A stretch of 64,000 bases of DNA, taken from contig JODX01000004.1 of NCBI GenBank assembly GCA_000719105.1, positions 1 through 64,000 of the forward strand, read 5' to 3'. The translations under genes were made by a program, and so were the position numbers. Below, one piece after another: positions 50,618 to 60,070 of the stretch (its first letter is position 1; the number at the start of each line of letters is the position of its first letter). Origin of the DNA: Streptomyces sclerotialus (lineage in GTDB: Bacteria > Actinomycetota > Actinomycetes > Streptomycetales > Streptomycetaceae). Under the pieces are notes generated by a model. It worked only from the letters and a program-made list of their open reading frames with translations, made no database searches and was not told where the DNA came from.

Positions 50618-52341
50618 GACCGGTCTTTGCCCTGGGCGGTGTCGTCGTGGCCGGTGGCGTCGACGACGTCGCGCTTGCCGACGTTCTCCTCCATGTCCAG
50701 CTGGGCCTCGTACGCATGGTGCAGGTCGAAGGCGGGGGACTCGGAGCGGATGCGCGGCATGACGCAGAAGTTGTGGCGGGGCGGGGGACAGGTGGTGGCC
50801 CACTCCAGCGACCGCCCGTAGCCCCAGGGGTCGTCGACCCGGACCCGCTTGCCGTACTTGGCGGTCTTCCACACGTTGTACAGGAACGGCAGGGTCGACA
50901 GGCCGAGCAGGAACGAGCCGATCGTGGAGACCACGTTGAGCGCGGTGAAGCCGTCGGCGGCCAGGTAGTCGGCGTACCGGCGGGGCATGCCCTCGGCGCC
51001 CAGCCAGTGCTGTACCAGGAAGGTCGTGTGGAAGCCGACGAACAGCGTCCAGAAGTGGAGCTTGCCGAGGCGTTCGTCGAGCATCGTGCCGGTCAGCTTC
51101 GGCCACCAGAAGTGGAACCCGGCGAACATCGCGAACACGACCGTGCCGAACACCACGTAGTGGAAGTGCGCGATGACGAAGTAGCTGTCGGTGACGTGGA
51201 AGTCCAGGGGCGGGGAGGCGAGGAGCACGCCGGTCAGCCCGCCGAAGAGGAAGGTCACGAGAAAGCCGAAGGCCCAGAGCATCGGTGTCTCGAACGACAG
51301 GGAGCCGTGCCACATCGTGCCGATCCAGTTGAAGAACTTCACCCCGGTGGGCACCGCGATCAGGAAGGACATGAAGGAGAAGAACGGCAGCAGCACCCCG
51401 CCGGTGGCGAACATGTGGTGGGCCCACACGGTCACGGACAGCCCGGTGATGGCGATCGTGGCCCCGACCAGACCCATGTAGCCGAAGATCGGCTTACGGG
51501 CGAAGACCGGGATCACCTCGGTGATGATGCCGAAGAACGGCAGCGCCAGGATGTAGACCTCCGGATGGCCGAAGAACCAGAACAGGTGCTGCCACAGCAG
51601 CGCACCGCCGTTCTCGGGCGCGAAGATCTGCGCGCCGAAGCGCCGGTCCACCTCCAGCGCCAGCAGCGCCGCCGCGAGCACGGGGAAGGCCAGCAGCGCG
51701 AGCACCGAGGTGAGCAGCACGTTCCAGGTGAACAGGGGCAGCCGGAACATGGTCATGCCGGGGGCGCGCATGCACACGATGGTGGTGATGAAGTTGACGG
51801 CGCCGAGGATGGTGCCGAAGCCGGACAGGCCCAGCCCCATGATCCACAGGTCGCCGCCGACGTAGGGGGTGTGCTCCTGCGCGGTGAGCGGCGAGTAGGC
51901 GGTCCAGCCGAAGTCGGCGGTGCCCTGGGGGGTGAGGTAGCTGATCAGCACGATCAGGCTGCCGAACAGGAACAGCCAGTACGCGAACATGTTCAGCCGC
52001 GGGAAGGCGACGTCCGGCGCGCCGATCTGCAGCGGCATGATCGCGTTGGCGAAGCCGGAGAAGCTCGGGGTGGCGAAGAGCAGCAGCATCACCGTGCCGT
52101 GCATCGTGAACATCTGGTTGTACTGCTCGGTGGAGAGGATCTGCAGCCCGGGACGGGCCAGCTCCGCCCTGATCAGCAGGGCCAGCGCGCCGCCGAACAG
52201 GAAGAAGATGAACGAGGTGATCAGGTACAGGTTCCCGATCTTCTTGTGGTCCGTCGTCGTCAGCCAGGACACCACGACCTGGCCCCTGCCGCGCGGTCCC
52301 TCGACCGGCACCAGCGTGACCGGCTCCGTTTGTGCAGCCAT
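50614..52341 (-). CDS. ctaD: Cytochrome c oxidase subunit I (aa3-type)
   Basis: This 575-residue twelve-helix heme-copper oxidase subunit reduces O2 to water and pumps protons. Ligands are intact: H81 (heme a), H259 with Y263 (CuB and cross-linked Tyr) in FGHPEVY, H308 and H309 (CuB), and H392 and H394 (heme a3 and a). The D-channel entry ([11 protein letters not shown]) and K-channel Lys region are present. No subunit II, III or assembly gene is in the window, so this is an orphan second copy rather than the main cta locus. ATG 52341 has AGGGA upstream. It is coupled to the tail-anchored protein. Confidence 0.95.
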   Translation of the reverse strand: MAAQTEPVTLVPVEGPRGRGQVVVSWLTTTDHKKIGNLYLITSFIFFLFGGALALLIRAELARPGLQILSTEQYNQMFTMHGTVMLLLFATPSFSGFANAIMPLQIGAPDVAFPRLNMFAYWLFLFGSLIVLISYLTPQGTADFGWTAYSPLTAQEHTPYVGGDLWIMGLGLSGFGTILGAVNFITTIVCMRAPGMTMFRLPLFTWNVLLTSVLALLAFPVLAAALLALEVDRRFGAQIFAPENGGALLWQHLFWFFGHPEVYILALPFFGIITEVIPVFARKPIFGYMGLVGATIAITGLSVTVWAHHMFATGGVLLPFFSFMSFLIAVPTGVKFFNWIGTMWHGSLSFETPMLWAFGFLVTFLFGGLTGVLLASPPLDFHVTDSYFVIAHFHYVVFGTVVFAMFAGFHFWWPKLTGTMLDERLGKLHFWTLFVGFHTTFLVQHWLGAEGMPRRYADYLAADGFTALNVVSTIGSFLLGLSTLPFLYNVWKTAKYGKRVRVDDPWGYGRSLEWATTCPPPRHNFCVMPRIRSESPAFDLHHAYEAQLDMEENVGKRDVVDATGHDDTAQGKDRS

Positions 52342-52418
52342 CAACTTCCCTAAATCGTCCGTAGGTCGCGTAGGCCCCGTAGGTCCACAAGAAGCCAGTT
52401 AACGCACAAAAAGGCCAC

Positions 52419-52430
52419 TTGACGCGTCAA
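52419..52430. promoter_or_regulatory. Perfect 12-bp palindrome TTGACGCGTCAA
   Basis: It lies in the 322-bp divergent region between ctaD and the dehydrogenase gene, 78 bp upstream of ctaD. The rest of the gap holds short AT-rich patches near ctaD (for example GTTAACGC) and GC-rich sequence without a gene. It suits a TetR-type or similar operator. Confidence 0.5.
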
Positions 52431-52663
52431 AGATCCAGGAAAACGGCAAACGGTGCACGCCCATCCACCGGAAGGGCCCCCGTGTCGGGCGCCGCACGGC
52501 CGGGCCGGGTGGGCGGGGCGGGGCGGCCGACGACATGGCGGCCGGTCGCCCGAAAGAGGGAGGCGGGAGGACCACGGGAACGCCCTGGACGCCGATCGCC
52601 AAGGACGGGCCGGACAGGGCAGGCTTGCCCCACATCATCCGTACGGATCAGAGAGCCGACGAC

Positions 52664-53554
52664 ATGACCGAGAACGAGAAGCTCACCGTCAGCGTCCTGG
52701 GCACCGGAATCATGGGCGCCGCGATGGCCCGTAACCTCGCCCGGGCCGGTCACACCGTCCGGGCCTGGAACCGCACCCGCGACAAGGCCGAGCCCCTGAC
52801 CGCGGACGGTGTCCAGGTCGCCGGCACCCCCGAAGAGGCCGTGCGCGGCGCCGACGTGGTCCTCACCATGCTGTACGACGGGGCGGCCGTGCTGGAGGTG
52901 ATGCGGCAGGCCGTGCCCGCGCTCTCCTCCGGCACGGCGTGGGTGCAGTCCACCACCGCGAGCATCACGGCGGTCGCCGAACTGGCCGGTCTCGCCCGCG
53001 AGCACGGACTGGCCTTCTACGACGCGCCCGTGCTGGGCACCCGGCAGCCCGCCGAGGCCGGACAGCTGCTGGTCCTCGCCGCGGGTCCGGTCGAGCCCCG
53101 TCCGCAGGTGACGCCGGTCCTCGACGCGGTCGGCTCCCGCACCGTGTGGACGAGCGACGACGGCACCTCCGCCGCCGCCACCCGCCTGAAGCTCGTGGCC
53201 AACAGCTGGGTGCTCGCCGCCTCCAGCGCCACCGGCGAGGTCCTGGCCCTCGCGCAGGCCCTCGGAGTGAACCCGCAGGACTTCTTCGACGCCATCGCCG
53301 GCGGCCCGCTCGACATGGGCTACCTGCGCGCCAAGGCCGGTCTCGTCCTCGACGACCGTCTCTCCCCGCCCAGTTTCGCGGTGCGTACCGCCGAGAAGGA
53401 CGCCCGCCTGATCGTCGAGGCGGGCCGCGACCACGGCGTCCGCCTCGACGTCGCGGCCGCGAGCGCGGACCGCCTCGCCCGGGCCGCCGCCCAGGGACAC
53501 GGCGACGAGGACATGGTGGCGGCGTACTTCGCCAGCTTCGACGAGCCGCGCTGA
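52664..53554 (+). CDS. Beta-hydroxyacid dehydrogenase-type NAD(P) oxidoreductase
   Basis: The 296-residue enzyme has the N-terminal Rossmann motif VLGTGIMGAAMARNLA (about residues 11-26), Asn/Arg in WNRTRDKAE (NADP preference), and STTASITAV for the active-site loop. The catalytic Lys lies in RLKLVANSW (about residue 172). It belongs to the 3-hydroxyisobutyrate/6-phosphogluconate-dehydrogenase-like superfamily. Substrate is unknown; relatives include imine reductases and tartronate semialdehyde reductase. ATG 52664 is chosen; a weak ribosome binding site precedes it. Confidence 0.9.
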   Translation: MTENEKLTVSVLGTGIMGAAMARNLARAGHTVRAWNRTRDKAEPLTADGVQVAGTPEEAVRGADVVLTMLYDGAAVLEVMRQAVPALSSGTAWVQSTTASITAVAELAGLAREHGLAFYDAPVLGTRQPAEAGQLLVLAAGPVEPRPQVTPVLDAVGSRTVWTSDDGTSAAATRLKLVANSWVLAASSATGEVLALAQALGVNPQDFFDAIAGGPLDMGYLRAKAGLVLDDRLSPPSFAVRTAEKDARLIVEAGRDHGVRLDVAAASADRLARAAAQGHGDEDMVAAYFASFDEPR

Positions 53555-53600
53555 GGGGCCGGCTGAGGGGCCGGCTGAGGGGGCGGACTGAGGGGGCCCG
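53551..53600. repeat. Tandem 12-13-bp repeats over a stop codon
   Basis: CTGAGGGGCCGG occurs at 53551-53562 and 53563-53574, then with G insertions at 53575-53587 and 53588-53600. The first unit contains the stop (TGA 53552-53554) of the dehydrogenase gene, so the repeats arise right at its 3' end. Confidence 0.8.
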
Positions 53601-53671
53601 CTCGGATACTCGGGTGGAACTGAGTACCTGCGCGCTGGTCGGCCACGGGCCGGGCCGGAACGCTGGGAGCC

Positions 53672-54091
53672 ATGGAACGACGACTCCCGATACGGGGCGA
53701 CGAGCTTCCGGCGATCATCGCCCTGGCCGGTGTGACGGCGGCCGTGTGGGCTGCCTGGCTGGGCTGGGACCAGCAGCGTGACGTGCACCCGGACGGTTCG
53801 ACGACAGGCCCCTACGAGGCCTGGCAGGTGATCGGTCTGGTGCTGACCCTGCTGGTGCCGGTGTGCTGGGCGGCACTTCGGCGCCACACGGCTCTCTCCG
53901 TGCTCGGCGTTCCGCTCGGCCTGACCGTCGCCGCCTGCTACGACTGGTCGGACGACGCGAGCGGCCTCTTCATGGTCGGCGTGGTGATGGTCATGGCGGG
54001 GAGCCTCGCCGCGACCGCCGTTCTCTCCGCCGTGATCACCTCCGTGCAGCGCGGGGGCGGTGCCGCCGGGGCCGGGCCGCTTCGCGCCTGA
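53672..54091 (+). CDS. Small membrane protein, unknown function
   Basis: The 139-residue protein has four hydrophobic segments (about residues 13-28, 52-68, 76-90 and 99-122) linked by short polar loops (GWDQQRDVHPDG, CYDWSDDASG). No family is recognised. It ends 1 base before the stop of the convergent CocE-type hydrolase gene (stops face each other with no intergenic space). Confidence 0.7.
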   Translation: MERRLPIRGDELPAIIALAGVTAAVWAAWLGWDQQRDVHPDGSTTGPYEAWQVIGLVLTLLVPVCWAALRRHTALSVLGVPLGLTVAACYDWSDDASGLFMVGVVMVMAGSLAATAVLSAVITSVQRGGGAAGAGPLRA

Positions 54092-54092
54092 C

Positions 54093-55832
54093 CTACTCCT
54101 TGCCCGCAGCTCCGCGCGTCGTCGTGAACGGCAGCACCAGCCGGGACCGGTGGGCGGCGTCGCGGTAGATCTTGTGGGTGACGGGGCGGCCCACCGGCAG
54201 GTGGAAGGCGTCCGGCGGCAGCAGGGCGTTGTGCTCGTCGGCGAGCGGCTCGGCGTTGGAGAGTTCCACGACCAGCCGGTGGCCCGGCAGGAACGTCGCC
54301 GCGAACGGGTAGACGCGCAGCACGTACTCCTCGATCCGCCCCGGCTCGACCGGCACCGCGCGGGTGTGCGGGTGGTACGGGTCGCCCTCCGTGGTGCGCT
54401 CCTCGTCGAGCTCGCGGTGCGAGGCCTTGAGATAGGCGGTCGTGATCAGCTGCCGCTTGCCGCCGGGGGCCTCGTCCCACATGCGCAGGATGAAGTTGGT
54501 GTCGGGCTGGTCGATCTCCGCGAACAGGTGCGCCGCGCCCTGGCCGATCATCTCGGTGGGCTCGGTGAACGGGGCGGTGCTCCAGCTGAGGATCTCCACC
54601 TTGTCCGTGACCGTCAGCGGCGCCTGGTAGAAGCCGTCGGGGGCGGCGTACTCGGCGCCCATGAGCTCGGGCTCGAAGGAGAGCTTGTGGCGCGGGCGGA
54701 GGTAGAGCGACCTGTGCTCCACCGCCTTCGGCGGCCATGCGGCACCGGTGACGGTCTCGCACGAGCCCTCGACGTGGACGGTGACGGCGGGCTCGTCCAT
54801 GACCCCGTTGTCGATGCCCTTGATCCAGTACTCGTACCAGCGGAACATCTTGTCGTGCTCCTCGATGAAGGGGCGCGACTGCATCGGCGGGTAGGGGCCG
54901 ATGTCGAGCTTCTTGGGGCCCTTCAGCGAGTTGTAGAGCTCGATGGTGCCGTCCATCGTCCAGCCGCGGCCCTGGTCGATCTGGAGCCGGACCGGGATGT
55001 CGATCTCCGGGGCGAGGGTGACGGGGTTGCGCTCCTCGTACCAGTCGCCGTCGACCTCGTTCATCACGATGTCGAACCAGGCCTCGTGGTGCGTGGGGTA
55101 GTTGAGCACATGGACCAGGTTCGGCCAGGCGGCGACGTCCGGGTCCTTCAGCCGCTTCTCCACCCGCTCCTTGATCTCCTCGGGGGAGAAGGTCTCCAGC
55201 ATGCGGGACCTGACCCGGTCGGTGAAGGCCCAGCCGGAGTCGCCGCCGCGGCCCTCGCGGGCGGCGCGCGGCATGAACCACATGACGCCGCCGTGGTACG
55301 TCGTCTCGTAGAAGTCGTAGTGGCCGCCGCTGACGAAGATCGCCTTGAGGCTCGGCGGGCGCTCGGCCGCCGCCAGCACCTGCATCGAGCCGAAGTACGA
55401 GATGCCGATCATGCCGACGTTGCCGTCGCACCACGGCTGCGCCGCGACCCACTCGATGAAGTCGTACGCGTCCTGGCCGAGCGGCACGCCACCGGCGTTG
55501 TAGTTGCCGATGTGCTCGCCCTCGGAGGCGCCGGAGCCGCGCAGGTCGCCGATGACGTGGACGTAGCCCTCCTTGACGACGCGCGCGATGTCGCCCGCCT
55601 CTATGCAGCCGTCCCACATCGGGGAGGGGCGCCGCTGCGGAGGCGTCGTGAGCGCGAGGGCCTGGAGCTCCTTGCCGTACGGGCTGAGCGCCACGAGCGC
55701 CGGACGCGGCGTGTCGTCGGGCCCGGCGTAGGCGTCGGCCGCCAGCGTGACACCGTCGCGCATCGGAACCCGGAGGTCCTTGCGGATGGTGATCTTCTCC
55801 CCGCCGGCGTCCCACGTCTTGAGATCAGGCAT
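54093..55832 (-). CDS. CocE/NonD family hydrolase (X-Pro dipeptidyl-peptidase-like)
   Basis: This 579-residue alpha/beta hydrolase has VPMRDGVTLAADAYAG (N-terminal), DLRGSGASEGE, the nucleophile elbow GISYFGS (Ser near residue 140), and a C-terminal jelly-roll domain (about 400-575; AEIDQPDTNFILRMW, LPGHRLVVELSN). Family members include cocaine esterase and nonactin-type ester hydrolases. ATG 55832 has AAGGAG upstream. It is divergent from an MBL-fold hydrolase; both start in a control region carrying the 16-bp motif shared with the phosphotriesterase operon, so it is likely part of the same catabolic unit. Confidence 0.9.
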   Translation of the reverse strand: MPDLKTWDAGGEKITIRKDLRVPMRDGVTLAADAYAGPDDTPRPALVALSPYGKELQALALTTPPQRRPSPMWDGCIEAGDIARVVKEGYVHVIGDLRGSGASEGEHIGNYNAGGVPLGQDAYDFIEWVAAQPWCDGNVGMIGISYFGSMQVLAAAERPPSLKAIFVSGGHYDFYETTYHGGVMWFMPRAAREGRGGDSGWAFTDRVRSRMLETFSPEEIKERVEKRLKDPDVAAWPNLVHVLNYPTHHEAWFDIVMNEVDGDWYEERNPVTLAPEIDIPVRLQIDQGRGWTMDGTIELYNSLKGPKKLDIGPYPPMQSRPFIEEHDKMFRWYEYWIKGIDNGVMDEPAVTVHVEGSCETVTGAAWPPKAVEHRSLYLRPRHKLSFEPELMGAEYAAPDGFYQAPLTVTDKVEILSWSTAPFTEPTEMIGQGAAHLFAEIDQPDTNFILRMWDEAPGGKRQLITTAYLKASHRELDEERTTEGDPYHPHTRAVPVEPGRIEEYVLRVYPFAATFLPGHRLVVELSNAEPLADEHNALLPPDAFHLPVGRPVTHKIYRDAAHRSRLVLPFTTTRGAAGKE

Positions 55833-55873
55833 GAGCGTGCAGCTCCTTCGCAACGTCTGAGCGTGGTCAACGC

Positions 55874-55889
55874 ATATTATTATGCTAAA
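55874..55889. promoter_or_regulatory. Shared 16-bp motif, site 1 (ATATTATTATGCTAAA)
   Basis: Bases 55874-55889 match site 2 at 61227-61242 in 14 of 16 positions. It overlaps a palindrome GCATA-TTAT-TATGC (55872-55885) and lies between the CocE and MBL genes. Likely operator of the GntR regulator encoded at 61375-62118. Confidence 0.65.
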
Positions 55890-55920
55890 TCCGCGGAGAC
55901 GGAGAGACGGAGAGACAGCG

Positions 55921-56850
55921 ATGGCGCACGACGTCGACATCCACCCCCTGTGGTCGCCCTGGGGACGGTTCGGCCTCTACAGCTTCTTCATCGACGCACC
56001 CGAACCGGCCGTCGTCGACACCGGGATCGCCTCGTCGCCCGCCGAGGGCATGGTCCCCGCGCTGGAGAAGCTCGGCCGCAGCATCGAGGAGGTCCGCTGG
56101 ATCCTCCTCACCCACGGCCACATCGACCACCTCGGCGGCGCCCACGCCCTGTGGGAGCTCACGGGACGGCGCGCCCAGGTCGTGATCCACCGGGCCGACG
56201 CGCATCTGCTGCGCTCGCGGCGCGCCCATGTGCAGCAGTACTTGGACGTACGGCAGCAGTACCTGAACGACCCGGACGGCGAGGCCGGGCAGACGAGGAC
56301 GGCCGAGGCCGTCATCTCGGGCGAGATGGAGCCGCATGTGCTGCTGGAGGGCGGTGAGACCCTCTCCCTCGGCGGCGGCGTAACCGTGTCCGTGCACCAC
56401 ATCCCGGGGCACACCGCCGGGTCCGTCGCCTATGCGGTCGACGGACAGAGGTCGGTGTTCGTGGGCGACGCCGTACAGATCCACGGGGCCGCCAACGGCT
56501 TCCCCGGGTACGAGGACCCGGTCGCCTACCGCGAGAGCCTGCGCCGGCTGCGCGACGAGATCCGCCCGCGCGAGCTGTACCTGGGCCACCCGTACCGGAG
56601 CGCCGACGGAAAGCCGTACGACGTCCGGCTGGACGAGGAGGGCGCGCGGCGGGCCCTGGACGAGAGCCTGGACATCGAGGCCGGGGTCGGCGCCGCGGCG
56701 GGCCGGTGCCTGTGCGCCGGCCTGACGGAGACGGACTCGGTGTACTCGCCGTTCGCCCCGGTGGCCGAGGAGCTCGGCTACGAGGGCGACCCGAGACTGG
56801 AGCCGTCGCCGTTCTTCACGACGCTGCACGGGTATCGCGCGCGGGCGTGA
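55921..56850 (+). CDS. MBL-fold metallo-hydrolase
   Basis: The 309-residue enzyme has the zinc-binding THGHIDHLGG (HxHxDH, about residues 61-70), H in IPGHTAGS, D in FVGDAVQ and H in YLGHPYRS: all five ligand positions are kept. It fits lactonase or hydroxyacylglutathione-hydrolase-like members. ATG 55921 follows GGAGAG repeats. It diverges from CocE and is downstream of site 1, suggesting it works with the hydrolases of the cluster on a lactone or thioester intermediate; that is inference. Confidence 0.9.
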   Translation: MAHDVDIHPLWSPWGRFGLYSFFIDAPEPAVVDTGIASSPAEGMVPALEKLGRSIEEVRWILLTHGHIDHLGGAHALWELTGRRAQVVIHRADAHLLRSRRAHVQQYLDVRQQYLNDPDGEAGQTRTAEAVISGEMEPHVLLEGGETLSLGGGVTVSVHHIPGHTAGSVAYAVDGQRSVFVGDAVQIHGAANGFPGYEDPVAYRESLRRLRDEIRPRELYLGHPYRSADGKPYDVRLDEEGARRALDESLDIEAGVGAAAGRCLCAGLTETDSVYSPFAPVAEELGYEGDPRLEPSPFFTTLHGYRARA

Positions 56851-56916
56851 CGTGCACGAGGAGACGGCACGGACCGGCATGGTCCGTGCCGCCTCCTCGT
56901 CTCGGCACAGCTCGAC

Positions 56917-57843
56917 TCAGCGCCGGTTCAGGAACTCCGCCGTCTCCGTGAACACCCGGTGGTACTCCGGGAGCCAGGCGAAGTTGACGACGAACCCGTG
57001 GTTCGCCCCCGCGTACCGGCTGACCGTGGCCTCCACCCCGGCGTCCTGCAGCCGTCGCCCGTACAGCTCGCCCTCGTCCCGCAGCGGGTCGTACTCGGCC
57101 GTGACGACCAGGGCGGGCGGAAGACCGGAGAGGTCCTCGCGCTTGACGGGCGAGACCAGCGGGTCCGCCGGGTCGGCGCCGCCCTCGACGTAGAAGGAGT
57201 TCCAGGGCTTCAGACCGGCCGTCTCCAGGCCGTACCCCTCGGCGTTCTCCCGCAGCGACGCATAGCGGTCGACGTCGAAGTCCAGGTCCACCGACGGGTA
57301 GAACAGGATCTGGTGCGTGATGCAGTCCCATCCGAAGTCGTGGTCCATGGCCGCGACGGCCGCCGCGAAGTTGCCGCCGGAACTGTCGCCCGCGACGGCC
57401 AGGTTGCCGCCGTCCCACTTCAGGTCCGTGCCGTGCGCGAGGGCCCAGCGGACCACCCCGTAGCAGTCCTGGAGACCCGCCGGAAACGCGGCCTCGGGAG
57501 CCAGGCGGTAGCCCACCGAGACGACCTTGTGCCCGGTCTCCTTCGCCAGCGACCGCGCGACGGTGTCGTGCGAGTCCAGGCTGCCGGAGAAGAACGCGCC
57601 GCCGTGGAAGTACACCAGCAGGCCGTAGGAGTCGGCCTCGGCCGGCGTGTAGATCCGCACGGGCACCTCACCCGCCTGCGTCGGCACGGTGACGTCCTCG
57701 ACGGCGTGCAGCGGCAGCCGCTCCCCGGCCGGGGGGACGTGCTCCGCGTCCCTGGCGCGGATCACGGCGGGGTCCGGCGGCGTGCTGTGGTCGAACGGGG
57801 GGAGCGTCCCCAGCAGTTCGGCGATCTTGGGATGAATCGGCAT
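56917..57843 (-). CDS. Alpha/beta hydrolase of the hormone-sensitive-lipase family
   Basis: This 308-residue esterase shows the oxyanion motif FHGGAFFSG (about residues 79-87), the nucleophile GDSSGGN (Ser near 151), and the acid and His of YDPLRDEG and GANHGFVV. It follows the FAD monooxygenase gene by 7 bases, so it is translationally coupled to it. In the catabolic cluster it probably cleaves an ester. ATG 57843 has AGGAG 10 bases upstream. Confidence 0.9.
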   Translation of the reverse strand: MPIHPKIAELLGTLPPFDHSTPPDPAVIRARDAEHVPPAGERLPLHAVEDVTVPTQAGEVPVRIYTPAEADSYGLLVYFHGGAFFSGSLDSHDTVARSLAKETGHKVVSVGYRLAPEAAFPAGLQDCYGVVRWALAHGTDLKWDGGNLAVAGDSSGGNFAAAVAAMDHDFGWDCITHQILFYPSVDLDFDVDRYASLRENAEGYGLETAGLKPWNSFYVEGGADPADPLVSPVKREDLSGLPPALVVTAEYDPLRDEGELYGRRLQDAGVEATVSRYAGANHGFVVNFAWLPEYHRVFTETAEFLNRR

Positions 57844-57850
57844 GTGTCAC

Positions 57851-58963
57851 TCACTCCTGCGACGCGGCGGCCGGCCTCTGGCCGGGGAAGACGTCGTCGA
57901 TCTCTTCTTCGGTCCAGCCCTGCCGCGAGATGCGCTGCAACTCGTCGGTGACGGGCTTGCGGACGGACTGGTACAGGGCGAGGGCCTCGGGCACGCTGTC
58001 GGCCTCGCGCAGGGCGTCGGCGAGCGCGCCGGCGTCCAGGATGGCCGAGTTCGCGCCCTGGCCCTGGTGGTGGAGCATCGAGTGGGCCGCGTCGCCGACG
58101 AGGACGACGGAGTCCGAGTGCCAGGTGCCGATCGAGTCGATGTCGTACACGGCGCGGCAGTTCACGGTGGACAGGTCGAGGCCCCGGGTGATCTCCACGA
58201 GGCGCTCGTCGAAGCCCTGGACCGTCGCCAGGACATCGGCCATGGTGACCTGCGGGGCCCAGGTGCCGTCCGGGCACAGGGCGGTGATGTCGAACGACAC
58301 CTGGTTCCGGTGCCGCAGCGGCAGCAGGTAGATCTTCGTCCCCCTGCCGATGTACATCCGCAGGTTGTCGTCGGTGACCATGCCCCGGGCGTCGTCGACG
58401 GAGATCACGGCGCGGTAGGCGTGCTCGCCCGAGAAGACCGGTCCCGCGTCGCTGAACAGCTCCTCCCGCACCACCGACTTGATGCCGTCGGCACCGACGA
58501 CGAGGTCGGCCTCGACGGTCGTGCTGTTGGTGAAGGCGAGGACGGCGCGGTCACCGTCGTCCCGGATGCCCTTCAGCTTGTGGCCGAGCTTCACCATGCC
58601 CGCGGGCAGGACACCGAGGAGGGCGTCGATGAAGTCCCCGCGGTGGATCAGGTGGGTCTTCGTGTACTCACCGTGGGCGGGCCACGTCTCCTGCATGATC
58701 CGCTCGCCGGTGGCCGAGAGGATCTCGAAGTGGTCGCTCGGCGAGCTGACCTTCGCGATCGCCTCGAAGATCCCCCACTCGTGGAACCGGGCGACGGTGG
58801 CGGGGCGCAGCCCGATGCCGGCGCCGACCTCGCTGATCCGGCTCGCCTGCTCGTAGACGTCCACCTGGGCGCCGAGCAGGCTCAGGGCCTTGGCCGTCGC
58901 CGCGCCGCCGTATCCGGCCCCGACCACGGCGACCCTGAGTTTGTGGAGTTCCGAAGACTTCAT
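57851..58963 (-). CDS. FAD-dependent monooxygenase
   Basis: This 370-residue flavoprotein hydroxylase has the dinucleotide motif VVGAGYGGAATAKAL (about residues 13-27), the GD motif SVVLVGDAAHSMLHHQGQGAN (split here, near residue 290), and the second FAD segment VVGADGIKSVVR. It belongs to the PHBH/salicylate-hydroxylase-like class A group, using NAD(P)H and O2 to hydroxylate an aromatic ring. In the cluster it would work upstream of the esterase. ATG 58963 has only a weak ribosome binding site. Confidence 0.9.
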   Translation of the reverse strand: MKSSELHKLRVAVVGAGYGGAATAKALSLLGAQVDVYEQASRISEVGAGIGLRPATVARFHEWGIFEAIAKVSSPSDHFEILSATGERIMQETWPAHGEYTKTHLIHRGDFIDALLGVLPAGMVKLGHKLKGIRDDGDRAVLAFTNSTTVEADLVVGADGIKSVVREELFSDAGPVFSGEHAYRAVISVDDARGMVTDDNLRMYIGRGTKIYLLPLRHRNQVSFDITALCPDGTWAPQVTMADVLATVQGFDERLVEITRGLDLSTVNCRAVYDIDSIGTWHSDSVVLVGDAAHSMLHHQGQGANSAILDAGALADALREADSVPEALALYQSVRKPVTDELQRISRQGWTEEEIDDVFPGQRPAAASQE

Positions 58964-59072
58964 TGCTAGTTCGCTTTCTCACGTCCGGTGCGTCCTCGCA
59001 CCGGCGGCCCAACGGTGATGAACGGTTCGGTTCCTGGCCCGGTCGCGGACGTCGCTCGGTCGCGGACGTCGC

Positions 59073-60026
59073 TCAGTCGCGGATCGTCAGGAAGTCGGCG
59101 GGGTTGTCCTCGAGCAGCTTCCTGATCGTCGGCTCGTCCAGGCCGGCGCCCCGCAGGTCGGGGATGAGGTCCTCGAAGAGGTAGTTCACGGTGTGGCCCT
59201 TCACGCCCGGCCAGCCCAGCGGGCTGCAGTTGGCGTCGGCCGAGACCAGGGCCTTGTCGAGGAAGCCCTTGCCGACGAAGTCGAGGAAGTGGTCCAGGCG
59301 CTCCTGCCGCGGCCGGGCCCAGAAGGGCGGGTCCTCGAGCTCCGTCTCGTAGCCGAAGGTGTCGAAGCCGATGCGGCCCCCGAGTCCGGCGAGCCAGGCG
59401 GCGGGGGTGCTGTCCGCGTTCACACCGTCGTCGGCGTGCCCGAACAGGACACGGTCCAACGGCAGCCCCTCCTCCTCGAAGACGGCGACCGCGGGCTCGG
59501 GGTCGATCGCCAGGTGCGTCAGGATCGGCACCCCGGTCGTCACGGCGGCACGGGCGGCCGCTCGGTAGATGCGCTTGTCCAGCTCGGTCATACGGCCGCC
59601 GCGGCTCACGCCGACCTTGATGACGCCGGCCTTGCTCCCGGTGTCCCCGATGCCCACGGTGATCTCGTGGACGAACTGCCGGGTCAGATAGTCGACGCCC
59701 GCCCGCTCGAAGAACGGCAGGGCGGTGTCGCCGCCGACGAAGCCCGTACAGGCGACGATGTGCACGCCGGTCTTCGCGGACAGGGACTTGTAGTAGTCGA
59801 TGTCACGGCCGTTGCAGATGCCGGTGACGTCGACGAAGGTCCCGCCGCCGTACTCGCGGAACTTCCGCAGCTTCGGGACGGTCTCCTCGTACCGCTGCTC
59901 CGGCGTCTTCCACCACTTCGTGTCGAGTTCCGAGCCGGGCATGCCGTACCCGATGTGCTCGTGGACGGCCACGACGCCCAGTTCTTCCGCGGGAATCGGC
60001 CCCAGGACAGTGTTCACCCTTGACAT
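59073..60026 (-). CDS. Phosphotriesterase-like metallo-hydrolase (active-site residues intact)
   Basis: The 317-residue TIM-barrel enzyme keeps every metal ligand of the phosphotriesterase family: HxH in AVHEHIGY (about residues 21-28), the bridging Lys in VIKVGV (about residue 138), His in LTHLAID, His in LFGHADD, and Asp in VSADANC. Relatives are lactonases or phosphotriesterases; in this cluster a lactonase role is more likely. ATG 60026 has GGAG 7-8 bases upstream. It follows, in the same operon, a paralogue that has lost these residues. Confidence 0.9.
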   Translation of the reverse strand: MSRVNTVLGPIPAEELGVVAVHEHIGYGMPGSELDTKWWKTPEQRYEETVPKLRKFREYGGGTFVDVTGICNGRDIDYYKSLSAKTGVHIVACTGFVGGDTALPFFERAGVDYLTRQFVHEITVGIGDTGSKAGVIKVGVSRGGRMTELDKRIYRAAARAAVTTGVPILTHLAIDPEPAVAVFEEEGLPLDRVLFGHADDGVNADSTPAAWLAGLGGRIGFDTFGYETELEDPPFWARPRQERLDHFLDFVGKGFLDKALVSADANCSPLGWPGVKGHTVNYLFEDLIPDLRGAGLDEPTIRKLLEDNPADFLTIRD

Positions 60027-60070
60027 GGCCCCACTCCAAAAAGTCAGAAAGTTCGGTCGACGTTGTCTGC

